A stretch of 64,000 nt of DNA from contig NZ_QUOQ01000002.1 of assembly GCF_003704105.1 (NCBI RefSeq), positions 124,001 to 188,000 on the forward strand, read 5' to 3'. The position numbers were made by a program, and so were the translations under genes. Shown piece after piece: positions 8,580-18,683 of the stretch. The notes below the pieces were generated by a model. That model saw only the letters and a program-made list of their open reading frames with translations. It was not told the origin of the DNA and ran no database searches. The stretch's first letter is position 1. Every line of letters starts with the position of its first letter. Origin of the DNA: Brevundimonas lutea (GTDB lineage: Bacteria > Pseudomonadota > Alphaproteobacteria > Caulobacterales > Caulobacteraceae).

Positions 8580-11500
8580 CCGAGACGCTAATCGCCCGCG
8601 ACCCCCAGACCATCGCCGCCGACCCGACGCTGAACGCCTTCGTCATGGCCAACGCGGGATCGGGCAAGACGAAAACCCTGGTCGATCGGGTGGCGCGGCT
8701 GCTGCTAGCCGGCTCGGCGCCCGCCGCCATCCTGTGCCTGACCTTCACCAAGGCGGCGGCGGCCGAGATGCAGCGGCGGCTGTATCAGAAGCTGGGCGCC
8801 TGGGCCGTGGCCGAGGACGCCGAACTGGCCCGCGAACTGCGCGAGCTGGAGGGCAATGACGCGCCGATGGACGCCGAGCGGCTGTCTCGCGCCCGCCGCC
8901 TGTTCGCCCGCGCCCTGGAGACGCCCGGCGGGCTGAAGATCCAGACCATCCACGCCTTTTGCGAACAGCTGCTGCGCCGCTTCCCGGTCGAGGCCCGGGT
9001 CTCGCCGCGCTTCACCGTCATCGATGAGGTCCAGGCCGCCGCCATCCGCGCCCGCGCCCGCGACCGGGTCGCCGAGGCCTCGCTCGATAACGATCCGCCC
9101 GGCCTCACCGCCGCCTATGAGCGGTTCGCCGGTCAGCTGGATTTCAAGAGCTTCGAGGGCATGTTCCTGACCTTCGAGGCGAAACGCGACGCCATCGCGG
9201 CCTTCGTGGACGCCCACGGCGGAATCCAGACCCTGCCCGACCGCATCGCCCAGAGCGTCGGCTTCGAGCGCTATCTCGACGCCGACCCTGACAAGATTCT
9301 GGCCGAGGTCTTCGCCGCCCCCGACTGGGACGAGGCCCGCTGGCGCGAGGCGGCTCGCGTGTTGGCCGACGCCTCCGCCGCCGGGGACCAGAAGCGCGGC
9401 GCCCAGATGCTGGCGCTGGCCGAGGCTGCCGCGCGTGGCGGGGCGCCCGACCCCGCCGTCCTGACCTCGCTGTTCTTCACCGGGACCGGCTCGCTGGCCA
9501 CCTGGTGCGGCAAGAGCGCGGCGGCGAAGAAGGCCAACCTGTGCGACTGGCTGCTGGACGAACAGGCGCGCATCGGCGGCGTGCTCGACAGGCTCCGGGC
9601 CGTCGCCGTCGCCGAGGACAGCCTGGCCGCGATGCTGCTGGCCCACGCCTACGCCGGGGCCTATGAAGCGGCCAAGGCCGAGAGCGGGGCGCTGGATTTC
9701 TCCGACCTGATCGCCCACGCCCGCTGGCTGCTGACCGACGGGCCGGGCGCGGCCTGGGTGCTGTACAAGCTTGACGGCGGCATCGACCACATCCTGATCG
9801 ACGAGGCCCAGGACACCTCGCCCGAACAGTGGGACATCGCCCGCGCCCTGACCGCCGAATTCTTCGCCGGCGCCGGAGCCCGCGCCGACCTGGCCGAACA
9901 GCGGCGGGGCCGCACCGTCTTCGTGGTCGGCGACGAGAAACAGTCGATCTTCTCCTTCCAAGGCGCGGCGCCCGAGCGGCTGCTGGCCGAGAGCCAGGCT
10001 TATGATCGGCTGATCACCGGCGCCGGCGGGCGCTTTCAGGCTGTGGAGCTGATCCAGTCCTGGCGTTCGACCCCCGAGGTTCTGGCTTTCGTCGACCGGG
10101 TCTTCGCCACGCCCGAGCGCGCTTCCGCTCTCAGCCCTGGCCGCGGTCTGGCGGGCGATCCCGCCGATCCGGTGATCCGCCACGAGGCCGGTCGGCGCGA
10201 CCTGCCCGGACTGATCGAAGTCTGGCCGGTCGAGCAGGAGACCAAGGAAGAGGACCGCGACGCCTGGGACGCCCCTGTCGACGCCCCCTCGCCCGACAGC
10301 GCCTATCGCCGCGCCGCCATGCGCATCGTCGAGGCGGTAAAGCGGGTCGTCGAGACCGGCGAGGGCGTCCACGCCGGCGACCGCACCGACCGGGGCCGCT
10401 GGCGGCCGGCCGGCTATGGCGACGTTCTGGTGCTGGTCAAGAAGCGCGGCGCCATGTTCGAGGCGGTGCTGCGTGGCCTGAAGCAGGCGGGCGTGCCCGT
10501 GGCCGGCGCCGATCGCCTTCGCCTGTCGGAACATCCGGTGTTCGAGGACCTGCTGGCTCTGGGCCGCGCCGCCCTCTATCCGGCCGACGATCTGACCCTG
10601 GCGGGGGTGCTGCGCAGCCCGCTTTGCGACATCGACGAAAATGGTCTGTTCGACCTGGCGCATGGGCGAAAGGGATCGCTTTGGTCGGCGCTGGTCGCCC
10701 GCGCCGGCGAGCGTCCGGAATGGGCCGCCGCCCGCACCCTGATCAGCGGTTTCGCCGAAGAGGCCGGACGGGCCGCGCCGTTCGATCTCTACGCCCGACT
10801 ACTGGCCCGCACCGACGGGACCGGCCTCAGCGTTCGTCAGCGGTTCGTGACCCGGCTGGGCGCCGAGGCGGGCGATGCGCTGGACGCCTTTCTCGATCAG
10901 GCCCAGGCGGCTGAAGGGCGCGGGCTGGTCGATCTGGAGCGATTCACCGCCGCCCTCGCCGAACTGGACCAGACCGTCAAACGCGAGATGGACCAGCCGC
11001 GCGGCGAGGTCCGGGTCATGACCGCCCACGCCTCCAAGGGGCTTGAGGCGCCCATCGTCATCCTGCCTGACACCCTGTTTCAGGAGCCCCGCGGCGACGC
11101 TTTGCTGGCGACCGACGAAGGCGGCTTCCTGTGGTGCGCCTCCCAGAGCCGCGACTGCGCTGCCTCGGCCGTGGCGCGAGAGGCGAGGAAACGCCGCTCG
11201 GAGGAGGAGTCGCTCCGCCTGCTCTATGTCGGCCTGACCCGCGCCCGCGACCGGCTGATCGTCGGTGGCCGGCTGGCGGCCAACCGCACCGACACCGGAG
11301 TCGCCTGGCGCGGTCCCCTGGAGGAGGCGATCACCGGACTGGACGGCCGCTCGGTCGAAACTGAGGCCGGGGTGATCCTCGAATACGGCCAGCGCCCGCC
11401 GGTGCTGGGCCATGCCGCCGAGGCGACCTCCGACACCCACGCTCTGCCCGCCTGGCTGGCCGAGCCGCCGCCTCGCGAGGCCGGCGCGCGCCATCTGTCG

Positions 11501-12085
11501 CCGTCACGCCTGCTGGGCTCGGAGGGCATGGCCGCGCCCTCGCCCCTGGCGCGGGGTGCCGACGGGCGGCTGGATCGCTACCGGCGCGGCGACCTGATCC
11601 ACCGCCTGCTCCAGACCCTGCCGGAGGTGGCGGCCGAGGCCCGCGCGGCCCTTGCCGAACGCCTGCTGGCGCGAGAGCCCGGCCTTGGCGACGACGCCCG
11701 CGCCGAGATGATCGCCGCAGCCCTGGCCGTGCTGGATGACGCCCGCTTCGCCGCCGTCTTTGGTCCGGGCTCGCGCGCCGAGGTCGCTCTGGCCGGCGCG
11801 GCCGAGGCCCTGCCGCCCGGCGTATCGATCTCCGGCCGCATCGACCGGCTGGTGGTGACGCCCGACCGGGTGCTGGTGATCGACTTCAAGACTAACCGCC
11901 CCGCCCCCGACCGCATCGAAGACGCCGCCCCGGCCTATGTTCTGCAGCTCGCTGCCTATCGCGCCGTGCTGTCCCGCCTCTATCACGACCGCCCGGTCGA
12001 GGCCGCCCTGGTCTGGACCGACGGGCCGAAGCTGATGGAAGTCCCGGCGGCGATGATGGACGACGCCCTTCTCGCCACCCGTTGA
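8576..12085 (+). CDS. addA: Double-strand break repair helicase-nuclease AddA
   Basis: AddA is the UvrD/Rep-like superfamily 1 helicase plus nuclease of AddAB, 1169 aa. Motif I reads VMANAGSGKTKTLVDR near residue 25, motif II reads HILIDEAQDTSPEQ, and VVGDEKQSIFSFQGA follows. Later motifs include VMTAHASKGLEAP and LLYVGLTRARDRL. The C-terminal nuclease motif reads GRIDRLVVTPDRVLVIDFKTN. The start ATG overlaps the addB stop. Ten more in-frame codons upstream would lie inside addB and are not needed. Confidence 0.96.
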   Translation: MTETLIARDPQTIAADPTLNAFVMANAGSGKTKTLVDRVARLLLAGSAPAAILCLTFTKAAAAEMQRRLYQKLGAWAVAEDAELARELRELEGNDAPMDAERLSRARRLFARALETPGGLKIQTIHAFCEQLLRRFPVEARVSPRFTVIDEVQAAAIRARARDRVAEASLDNDPPGLTAAYERFAGQLDFKSFEGMFLTFEAKRDAIAAFVDAHGGIQTLPDRIAQSVGFERYLDADPDKILAEVFAAPDWDEARWREAARVLADASAAGDQKRGAQMLALAEAAARGGAPDPAVLTSLFFTGTGSLATWCGKSAAAKKANLCDWLLDEQARIGGVLDRLRAVAVAEDSLAAMLLAHAYAGAYEAAKAESGALDFSDLIAHARWLLTDGPGAAWVLYKLDGGIDHILIDEAQDTSPEQWDIARALTAEFFAGAGARADLAEQRRGRTVFVVGDEKQSIFSFQGAAPERLLAESQAYDRLITGAGGRFQAVELIQSWRSTPEVLAFVDRVFATPERASALSPGRGLAGDPADPVIRHEAGRRDLPGLIEVWPVEQETKEEDRDAWDAPVDAPSPDSAYRRAAMRIVEAVKRVVETGEGVHAGDRTDRGRWRPAGYGDVLVLVKKRGAMFEAVLRGLKQAGVPVAGADRLRLSEHPVFEDLLALGRAALYPADDLTLAGVLRSPLCDIDENGLFDLAHGRKGSLWSALVARAGERPEWAAARTLISGFAEEAGRAAPFDLYARLLARTDGTGLSVRQRFVTRLGAEAGDALDAFLDQAQAAEGRGLVDLERFTAALAELDQTVKREMDQPRGEVRVMTAHASKGLEAPIVILPDTLFQEPRGDALLATDEGGFLWCASQSRDCAASAVAREARKRRSEEESLRLLYVGLTRARDRLIVGGRLAANRTDTGVAWRGPLEEAITGLDGRSVETEAGVILEYGQRPPVLGHAAEATSDTHALPAWLAEPPPREAGARHLSPSRLLGSEGMAAPSPLARGADGRLDRYRRGDLIHRLLQTLPEVAAEARAALAERLLAREPGLGDDARAEMIAAALAVLDDARFAAVFGPGSRAEVALAGAAEALPPGVSISGRIDRLVVTPDRVLVIDFKTNRPAPDRIEDAAPAYVLQLAAYRAVLSRLYHDRPVEAALVWTDGPKLMEVPAAMMDDALLATR

Positions 12086-12156
12086 ATCCATCCGGAATCG
12101 CCCCACATCTGGGCTCGGACACTCGCGCCATCCGGCGCTGACAGGGGACTTGCCGC

Positions 12157-12498
12157 ATGGCCACCGTGAAGATCACCGACGACAGCTTCGACACCGACGT
12201 GCTCAAGGCCGACCGCCCCGTGCTGGTCGATTTCTGGGCCGAGTGGTGCGGGCCCTGTAAGCAGATCGGCCCGGCCCTGGAGCAGATCTCCGACGAACTG
12301 GGCGAGCAGGTCACCATCGCCAAGCTGAATATCGACGACAGCCCCATGACCCCCTCGCGTCTGGGCGTGAAGGGAATCCCGACCCTGATGCTTTTCAAGG
12401 ACGGGCAGATGGCCTCGATGAAGGTCGGCGCCTTGCCCAAAGGCAAGATCGTCGAATGGCTGGCCGAGGCTGGCGTCTCCAAGAGCGAGGCTGCCTAA
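12157..12498 (+). CDS. trxA: Thioredoxin
   Basis: This is a cytoplasmic disulfide reductant of 113 aa. The fold begins [16 protein letters not shown]. The active site WCGPCK has Cys31 and Cys34, and the cis-proline loop reads [11 protein letters not shown]. It lies 71 bases after addA and may be cotranscribed. It converges on folC with a gap of only 10 bases. Location next to folC/accD is conserved in related alphaproteobacteria as far as I recall. Confidence 0.97.
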   Translation: MATVKITDDSFDTDVLKADRPVLVDFWAEWCGPCKQIGPALEQISDELGEQVTIAKLNIDDSPMTPSRLGVKGIPTLMLFKDGQMASMKVGALPKGKIVEWLAEAGVSKSEAA

Positions 12499-12508
12499 AG
12501 GCTCGCAG

Positions 12509-13807
12509 TCACACCGGCCAAGTGTCGGGAGACAGCACCAGCACTTCGCCCGCCAGATACAGCGACCCGCAGATGACGATGCGGCGCGCGCCCTCCACGA
12601 GCGCTTGATGCAACGCGGCCTCGACTCCAGGGCTCGCGTCCGCGTCCAGCCCTGACGCCCGCGCCTGATCGGCCAGATCGCGCGCGTCCCAAGCAGTGCC
12701 GGACTCGAAGCTGACAGTCAGCACCCGCGCGTTCAGGTCGGCCAATGGCCCCAGAAACCCGGCCGCGTCCTTCGACGTCAAAAGACCGACGATCAGCGCC
12801 AAGGGGCGTGGCGATCTCGCGTGACGCTCGGCGACGGTCTCCACCAGGGCGCGGGCGGCGTGGGGATTGTGCCCGCCATCCAGCCACAGCTCCGCGTCTA
12901 ACCGGGTCGCCATCTCGGCCAGGGGGCCGCCCGTCAGCCGTTGCATCCGCGCCGGCCAGTGCGCCTCAGTCAGTCCGTCGGCGATGGCTTCGCCGGGTAG
13001 ATCCAGCTCCAGCGCCGCAGCCACCGCCAGGCCGGCGTTGTCGATCTGATGCGGACCGACCAGGGCGGGCGCGGGCAGATCGAGGAAACAGGCGTCGTCC
13101 TGGAATACCAGACCGCCGCGCTCGCCCCAGGCATCGAAATGCTCGCCCATTGTGCGCATGGGCACGTGCAACTGCTCTGCGCGTCTGGCGATCACCGCCA
13201 TGGCCACTTCGGCCTGACGCGCGATCACCGCTGGAGCGCCCGGCTTGAGAATCCCGGCCTTTTCCGCCGCCACGCCCTCCAGATGCGGCCCCAGGAACTC
13301 GGCGTGGTCCAGATCGACGGGAGTGATGACGCTGAGCAGCGGTCGTCCGATCACATTGGTGGCGTCCAACGATCCGCCCAGCCCCACCTCGATCAGGGCG
13401 AGGTCCGCGGGGATTTCGGCCATGGTCAGGAAGGCCGCGGCGGTGGTCGCCTCGAACACCGTCGCCCTGACCCCCGACCGCCGCTCGGCCGCCTCGACCG
13501 CATCGAGGGCGGCCGCGAGGGTGGCGTTGTCGATCAGCGTGCCTGCCAACCGAATGCGTTCGTTGAACCGGACAAGGTGCGGCGAGGTATAGGCATGAAC
13601 CGTCAGACCGGCCGCCTCCGCCATGGCGCGCAGGAAGGCGACGGTCGATCCCTTGCCGTTGGTGCCTGCGACGTGAACCACCGGCGGCAGCCGGTCCTGG
13701 GGGTCGCCCAGCGCTCGGCACACCGCGCGCATGCGGTCCAGCGACAGATCGATCTTCTGCGGATGACGCTCCAGAAGCCGACGACTGAAGGGGTCCGCGG
13801 CGGTCAC
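12509..13807 (-). CDS. folC: Bifunctional folylpolyglutamate/dihydrofolate synthase
   Basis: FolC is an ATP-dependent Mur-ligase-like enzyme adding glutamate to dihydropteroate or folates. The P-loop HVAGTNGKGST sits at about residues 45-55. The omega-loop region YTSPHLVRFNERI, VEVGLGGSLDATNV and LDGGHNPHAARALVE are all characteristic. The length of 432 aa is normal. The start overlaps the stop of the upstream membrane protein gene by 4 bases (ATGA), so it is coupled to that gene. Confidence 0.96.
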   Translation of the reverse strand: MTAADPFSRRLLERHPQKIDLSLDRMRAVCRALGDPQDRLPPVVHVAGTNGKGSTVAFLRAMAEAAGLTVHAYTSPHLVRFNERIRLAGTLIDNATLAAALDAVEAAERRSGVRATVFEATTAAAFLTMAEIPADLALIEVGLGGSLDATNVIGRPLLSVITPVDLDHAEFLGPHLEGVAAEKAGILKPGAPAVIARQAEVAMAVIARRAEQLHVPMRTMGEHFDAWGERGGLVFQDDACFLDLPAPALVGPHQIDNAGLAVAAALELDLPGEAIADGLTEAHWPARMQRLTGGPLAEMATRLDAELWLDGGHNPHAARALVETVAERHARSPRPLALIVGLLTSKDAAGFLGPLADLNARVLTVSFESGTAWDARDLADQARASGLDADASPGVEAALHQALVEGARRIVICGSLYLAGEVLVLSPDTWPV

Positions 13808-15669
13808 GCCGGCTGCCTTCGCGGCCGGGCCGGACGCCGGGCGCGTCCGGTGGCGGTCCGCTCAGCCTCGACCCTGGCCACGCGAGCCTCCATGGCCGCG
13901 ATGACCGATTTCAGCGCGGCCGTCTCGTCGTGCCGGCGCGTGGTCAGCCGAATGGCGTCGGCCAGTGGGTCGAGGATCAGGTGTAGCGCGCGGCGCTCGT
14001 CACCGCTGTAGCTGGCGCCGTCAGACCTCGGCCCCAGCAGCAGCCAGCCGACGTGCTCATCCATGTCTCGCAGCGGATACCGAACCGCCAACCTACGGTG
14101 ATCCGCTTCAAGGAGCATGTCCGCCAGCACTCGCTCTTCGCTGAGGCCGTGGACGGCCAGCACCCGAAGTCCCGCCTCGCCCTCGGCTACCAGCGCGGCC
14201 TGGGTGGCGTTGACGCCCTCGACCACAGCCTTCAGCGCTGTGTCGGCTACAGGGTGAGGATCGGCGTGATGCCGCAGTCTCGCCAGCCGGGCGGGGAGGT
14301 CGCGCAGTCGGACCAGCGCGCGCTGGAACCGCGATTCCATCCAGGCAAGCACCCGCGTCTGCGCCGGGGCAAGGATGGCCATGGCCGCCAGGGTCGAGAG
14401 TCCCGTGGCCAGCGTCGGGTTGCTCGCCCCGGTGACCAGCGTCAGAGTGGTGTCGATCCAGGCCGCCCCGAACGCCCAGGTTATGGCGATAACGCCGGTC
14501 ACCACCGCATAGCCTGTGGATCGTCCGATCGCGGCGTCCGCGTCGTTGAGCCGGTAGTTCAGCAGCGCCACCAGCACGCCCGCCCCCATCACCGTGAAGG
14601 CGCTGCGATGAAGGATGAATTCCGCCCAGATCAGGACCACCAGAACGGTTCCGAGAACATCCGGCAGCAGCACCACCCATTTGGCGACCTGGCTCAGCAG
14701 ATAGAGAATCAGACCTGCGGCGAGGCCTAGGCACGCCCACTTCATCTGTTGGCGTTCGATCCCCCGGGGAGTGTAGCGAAAGCGGATCACCACACAGGCG
14801 AAGGCGGCGGCGAGCAGACCCACGCGCGCGGTCTCTGACAGTTCGACGGGGCTATGCGGCATGCCGAGGATCAGGCCGCCGACAGGGCCCACAACCATGA
14901 ACCACCGCGCCCACGACGGGGTGTAGCGACCGTTTGGAAGCGCCGGAATTCCAACCAGGAACAGGGCCAGCCAGGCCGCGTCGACCATGGCCTCACCTTC
15001 GGGAAAATGGAGTCGTTCCCAGAAGATCGTCGTGCCCACCGTGGCGAGCAGCAGCAGGGCGAAGCTGAACACCATCGCGACCGGCTGATCGAAACGTCGC
15101 CAGCGCAGCAGCACGCCTCCCGCGACAAGAGCGACGGCGAGAATGACATCGAACACCGCGGCGCCGAGCATCAGCGGGCGCTGATTCTCCCGGTAGACCG
15201 CCGCCTGATTGGCCTCGGATCGGACCAGCCGCCGCACCATCACCTGCTCGGTCTCGAGGTCCAGCATGCCCATGGCCACGACGCCGCCATCCGGCCCCGC
15301 GATCATGTTGGCGACGGCTTCGGGCGGCAGACCGGTGATGTCTCGCCCGTCGATGGTCGTGGGAAAGCCGGCCCAGGGGGAAAAGCCAGTTTCGTCAAAG
15401 TTAGGCAGGACCGCCCACATCCGGCGATCGGTATCATCGACCGTCAGGCCCAGAGCCGCGAAGGCAGGCTCAACCTTGGTTACCCGCTCGACGTAGAAGG
15501 TATTAGCCACGATCTGTACGCCGACCGCGAAGATCAGGCAGGCGAACCACAACAGGTCGATGAGGCGGCGCGCGACTGGCGTGGGCCGAGGCAGCTCCCG
15601 AGGCGGCGTTATCCATCGCAGCCAGCTCGACGCGGCGTGCGGCCCCTTCGATGTCACCCCCGTGTCCAT
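13804..15669 (-). CDS. Multi-pass ComP-type sensor-like membrane protein lacking a kinase module
   Basis: This 621-aa protein has one N-terminal membrane segment (about residues 37-60) followed by a periplasmic PDZ-like stretch containing TTIDGRDITGLPPEAV. About seven further hydrophobic segments follow (about 165-400). Then YRLNDADAAIGRSTGYAVVT resembles the conserved 'YRLxDIDxxIxRxLxYG' block of ComP-like sensor histidine kinases. A GAF-like region ends in a coiled coil (VIAAMEARVARVEAERTA) and a basic tail. I see no H-box and no HATPase motifs. It sits between accD and folC, 51 bases after accD and overlapping folC. Function unknown; possibly a signal-input protein working with another partner. 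Confidence 0.7.
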   Translation of the reverse strand: MDTGVTSKGPHAASSWLRWITPPRELPRPTPVARRLIDLLWFACLIFAVGVQIVANTFYVERVTKVEPAFAALGLTVDDTDRRMWAVLPNFDETGFSPWAGFPTTIDGRDITGLPPEAVANMIAGPDGGVVAMGMLDLETEQVMVRRLVRSEANQAAVYRENQRPLMLGAAVFDVILAVALVAGGVLLRWRRFDQPVAMVFSFALLLLATVGTTIFWERLHFPEGEAMVDAAWLALFLVGIPALPNGRYTPSWARWFMVVGPVGGLILGMPHSPVELSETARVGLLAAAFACVVIRFRYTPRGIERQQMKWACLGLAAGLILYLLSQVAKWVVLLPDVLGTVLVVLIWAEFILHRSAFTVMGAGVLVALLNYRLNDADAAIGRSTGYAVVTGVIAITWAFGAAWIDTTLTLVTGASNPTLATGLSTLAAMAILAPAQTRVLAWMESRFQRALVRLRDLPARLARLRHHADPHPVADTALKAVVEGVNATQAALVAEGEAGLRVLAVHGLSEERVLADMLLEADHRRLAVRYPLRDMDEHVGWLLLGPRSDGASYSGDERRALHLILDPLADAIRLTTRRHDETAALKSVIAAMEARVARVEAERTATGRARRPARPRRQPA

Positions 15670-15720
15670 GAGGACAGGGCTAACCCAAGTCGCAGGCGCC
15701 GCAAAGCGAGGTTGTGATCG

Positions 15721-16629
15721 TCAGGCGGCCTTGCGACGCCCGCCCATCAGGATCGACAGGACGTCGGCCAACACCTTGGGCAGTTCGCCGCGCGGCACGA
15801 CGCGATCCACCATGCCTTTTTCCTGAAGATACTCGGCGCGCTGGAACCCCGGCGGCAGTTTCTCACGGATCGTCGTTTCGATCACCCGCGGGCCCGCGAA
15901 GCCGATCAGGGCGCCTGGCTCGGCCAGATGAACGTCGCCCAGCATGGCGTAGCTGGCCGTCACACCGCCCGTGGTCGGGTCGGTCAGCACCACCACATAG
16001 GGCAGGACCGCGTCTTTCAGCTCCTGAATGGCCAGGGTGGTGCGGGCCATCTGCATGAGGGACAGCGCCCCCTCCTGCATCCGCGCCCCGCCGGCGGCGG
16101 TGAAACAGACCAAAGGACAGTCGCGCTCGATCGCCGCGCGGGCGGCGGCGATGAAGGCCTCACCCGCCGCCATGCCCAGCGAGCCGCCCATGAACTTGAA
16201 GTCCTGGACCAGAGCCACGGCCGGCACGCCGCCGATCTCGCCCACGCCGATGGCCATGGCGTCACGCGCGCCCGTGCCCTTGCGGGCGGCGGCCAGGCGC
16301 TCGCGATAGGGCTTGCCGTCGGAGAACTTGAGCGGATCCTCAGGCACCTCGGGCGTCGGCAGCTGTTCGTAGCGGCCCTCGTCGAAGGTGAAGCGCAGCC
16401 GGTCCTTGGCGCCGATCCGCATGTGCCGGCCCGATGGCGTGACCCATAGCGAGGTCTCCAGATCGGCCCGAAACAGCATCTCGCCGGAATCCGGATCCTT
16501 GACCCAGAGATTGTCGGGCGTGTCCCGGCGCGTGACGATCTTGCGGACGCCGGGGGCGAACCGCGACAGCCAGCCGCCGCGCTTCTCGGGCTGGGGCTTA
16601 CCGTCCTGGGGCTTGTTCTTGTCGGCCAT
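15721..16629 (-). CDS. accD: Acetyl-CoA carboxylase carboxyltransferase subunit beta
   Basis: AccD with AccA transfers carboxyl from biotin to acetyl-CoA, the first step of fatty acid synthesis. The crotonase-like core is clear: [32 protein letters not shown] and [17 protein letters not shown]. The length of 302 aa is normal. The N-terminal zinc-ribbon cysteines of E. coli AccD are absent: [12 protein letters not shown] and [13 protein letters not shown] have D and T at expected Cys sites. It follows trpA after 9 bases, so it belongs to the trp operon. Confidence 0.96.
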   Translation of the reverse strand: MADKNKPQDGKPQPEKRGGWLSRFAPGVRKIVTRRDTPDNLWVKDPDSGEMLFRADLETSLWVTPSGRHMRIGAKDRLRFTFDEGRYEQLPTPEVPEDPLKFSDGKPYRERLAAARKGTGARDAMAIGVGEIGGVPAVALVQDFKFMGGSLGMAAGEAFIAAARAAIERDCPLVCFTAAGGARMQEGALSLMQMARTTLAIQELKDAVLPYVVVLTDPTTGGVTASYAMLGDVHLAEPGALIGFAGPRVIETTIREKLPPGFQRAEYLQEKGMVDRVVPRGELPKVLADVLSILMGGRRKAA

Positions 16630-16638
16630 GTCGGCTTC

Positions 16639-17469
16639 CTAGACGCTCTTTAGGGGGCGCGCACCCTTCACGGCGTCGGAGAGCGCACGCACCTTGGCCA
16701 GAACGCGGGGCGCGGCCGGTTCGTTCGCGGCCAGCGCCGCCGCCACCTCATCGACCAGCACCGAGCCCGCCACCACGGCGTCGGCCACCCGGGCGATCTC
16801 GGCGGCCCGTTCGGGCGTCTTGATGCCGAACCCGACCGCGACCGGCAGCCCGAAGGCCGCGCGCACGCGCTCGACGGCCGGGGCCACGTCACCCGCCACC
16901 GCCTCCTTGGCCCCGGTCACGCCCGCGACCGAGACGTAATAGACAAAGCCCGACGTCCCTTCGGCGATGACCTTCAGCCGGGCGTCGTCCGACGTGGGAG
17001 TGGCCAGCCGGATCAGCGACACCTGATGGGCGTCCAGCGCGTCGGACAGCGGCCCGGCCTCCTCCGGCGGGCAATCGACCACGATCAGCCCATCAACCCC
17101 CGCATCGGCGGCGTCGTGCGCGAAGGCTTCATAGCCGTGGGTCTCGATCGGATTGAGATAGCCCATCAGGATCAGGGGCGTGTCGGCGTCGCCATTGCGA
17201 AAGGCCCGCGCCAGATCCAGCGTGCCCTTCAGCGTCAGACCGGCCCTGAGGCCCCGCAAGGCCGCCTTTTGGATAGGTGGCCCCTCGGCCATCGGGTCCG
17301 AAAAGGGAAAGCCCAGCTCGATGATGTCGGCCCCGGCGGCGGGCAGGCCGCGCAGGATCTCCAGCGCCTCGTCGCGGGACGGATCGCCGGCCATGACATA
17401 GGCCACGAACGCGGCCCGACCCTCGGCCTTCAGCGCGGCGAAGCGCGCATCGATACGGGCGGTGGTCAC
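16639..17469 (-). CDS. trpA: Tryptophan synthase alpha subunit
   Basis: TrpA cleaves indole-3-glycerol phosphate and channels indole to TrpB. The TIM-barrel motifs include [21 protein letters not shown] (catalytic Glu), [14 protein letters not shown] and [15 protein letters not shown] (catalytic Asp). GVTGAKEAV forms the phosphate loop and [11 protein letters not shown] follows. I take the GTG at 17469, which overlaps the trpB stop as GTGA and gives 276 aa. The longer upstream frame is only trpB read out of frame. Confidence 0.96.
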   Translation of the reverse strand: MTTARIDARFAALKAEGRAAFVAYVMAGDPSRDEALEILRGLPAAGADIIELGFPFSDPMAEGPPIQKAALRGLRAGLTLKGTLDLARAFRNGDADTPLILMGYLNPIETHGYEAFAHDAADAGVDGLIVVDCPPEEAGPLSDALDAHQVSLIRLATPTSDDARLKVIAEGTSGFVYYVSVAGVTGAKEAVAGDVAPAVERVRAAFGLPVAVGFGIKTPERAAEIARVADAVVAGSVLVDEVAAALAANEPAAPRVLAKVRALSDAVKGARPLKSV

Positions 17470-18683
17470 AACTCCACTCCCAGATGCTTGGCCACGGCGA
17501 AGATGTCCTTGTCGCCGCGACCGCACATATTCAGCACCACGTCGCCGCCCTTGCCGACCTCGCGGGCGATCTCGCCGACGCGGGCCAGGGCGTGGCTGGG
17601 CTCCAGGGCCGGGATGATTCCCTCCAGCCTGGCGCACAGCTGGAACTGCTCCAGAGCCTCGGCGTCGGTGGCGGCGCGGTACTCGGCGCGGCCGATGTCC
17701 TTCAGCCAGGCATGCTCAGGCCCGATGCCCGGATAGTCGAGCCCGGCCGAGATGGAGTGGCCTTCCAGGATCTGGCCGTCGTCGTCCTGCAGCAGATAGG
17801 TGCGGTTGCCGTGCAGCACGCCCGGCCGCCCGCCCTGCAGGCTGGCGGCATGGTCCGGCCCGTCCAGCCCCTTGCCCGCCGCCTCGACCCCGATCAGCCG
17901 CACCCCGGCGTCGGCGATGAAGGGATGGAACAGGCCGATGGCGTTGGACCCGCCGCCGATGGCCGCCACGCAGGCGTCCGGCAGTTTCTCGCGCCGCGCC
18001 AGCATCGACGCCCGCACCTCCCGGCCGATCACCGCCTGGAAGTCGCGCACCATGGCCGGATAGGGGTGCGGCCCCGCCGCCGTGCCGATCAGATAATAGG
18101 TGTCGGCGACATTGCTGACCCAGTCGCGCATCGCCTCGTTCATGGCGTCCTTGAGGGTCGCCCGGCCGCTGGTCACCGGAATGACCTCGGCGCCCAGCAG
18201 CTTCATGCGAAACACGTTGGGCTGCTGCCGCTCGACGTCGGTCGCGCCCATGTAGACAACGCAGGGCAGACCGAAGCGGGCGCAGACAGTGGCGGTCGCC
18301 ACGCCGTGCTGGCCGGCCCCGGTCTCGGCGATGATCCGCGTCTTGCCCATCCGCATGGCCAGCAGAATCTGGCCCATGCAGTTGTTCACCTTGTGGGCGC
18401 CGGTGTGGTTTAGCTCGTCGCGCTTGAACCAGATGTCGGCCCCGCCGTGGTGTTCGGAGAGGCGCTCGGCCAGGTACATCGGGCTGGGGCGGCCGACATA
18501 GTCGGTCAGGAAGCCGTCCAGCTCCGCCTGGAAGCTCGGGTCGGCCTTGGCCGCCTCATAGGCCGCGTCCAGCTCGTGGATCAGCGGCATCAGCGTCTCG
18601 GCCACGAAGCGCCCGCCATAGGGGCCGAAGCGACCCTCCGCATCGGGCCAGGCGTAGTCGTTAGGAAGGGTGGTCACGATCAC
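17466..18683 (-). CDS. trpB: Tryptophan synthase beta subunit
   Basis: TrpB is the PLP enzyme joining indole with serine to make tryptophan. It begins [20 protein letters not shown]. The PLP lysine lies in [13 protein letters not shown] and the phosphate-binding loop is [22 protein letters not shown] is also typical. The length of 405 aa is normal. The start overlaps the trpF stop by 4 bases, and the stop overlaps the trpA GTG, so trpF-trpB-trpA are translationally coupled. Confidence 0.98.
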   Translation of the reverse strand: MIVTTLPNDYAWPDAEGRFGPYGGRFVAETLMPLIHELDAAYEAAKADPSFQAELDGFLTDYVGRPSPMYLAERLSEHHGGADIWFKRDELNHTGAHKVNNCMGQILLAMRMGKTRIIAETGAGQHGVATATVCARFGLPCVVYMGATDVERQQPNVFRMKLLGAEVIPVTSGRATLKDAMNEAMRDWVSNVADTYYLIGTAAGPHPYPAMVRDFQAVIGREVRASMLARREKLPDACVAAIGGGSNAIGLFHPFIADAGVRLIGVEAAGKGLDGPDHAASLQGGRPGVLHGNRTYLLQDDDGQILEGHSISAGLDYPGIGPEHAWLKDIGRAEYRAATDAEALEQFQLCARLEGIIPALEPSHALARVGEIAREVGKGGDVVLNMCGRGDKDIFAVAKHLGVEL

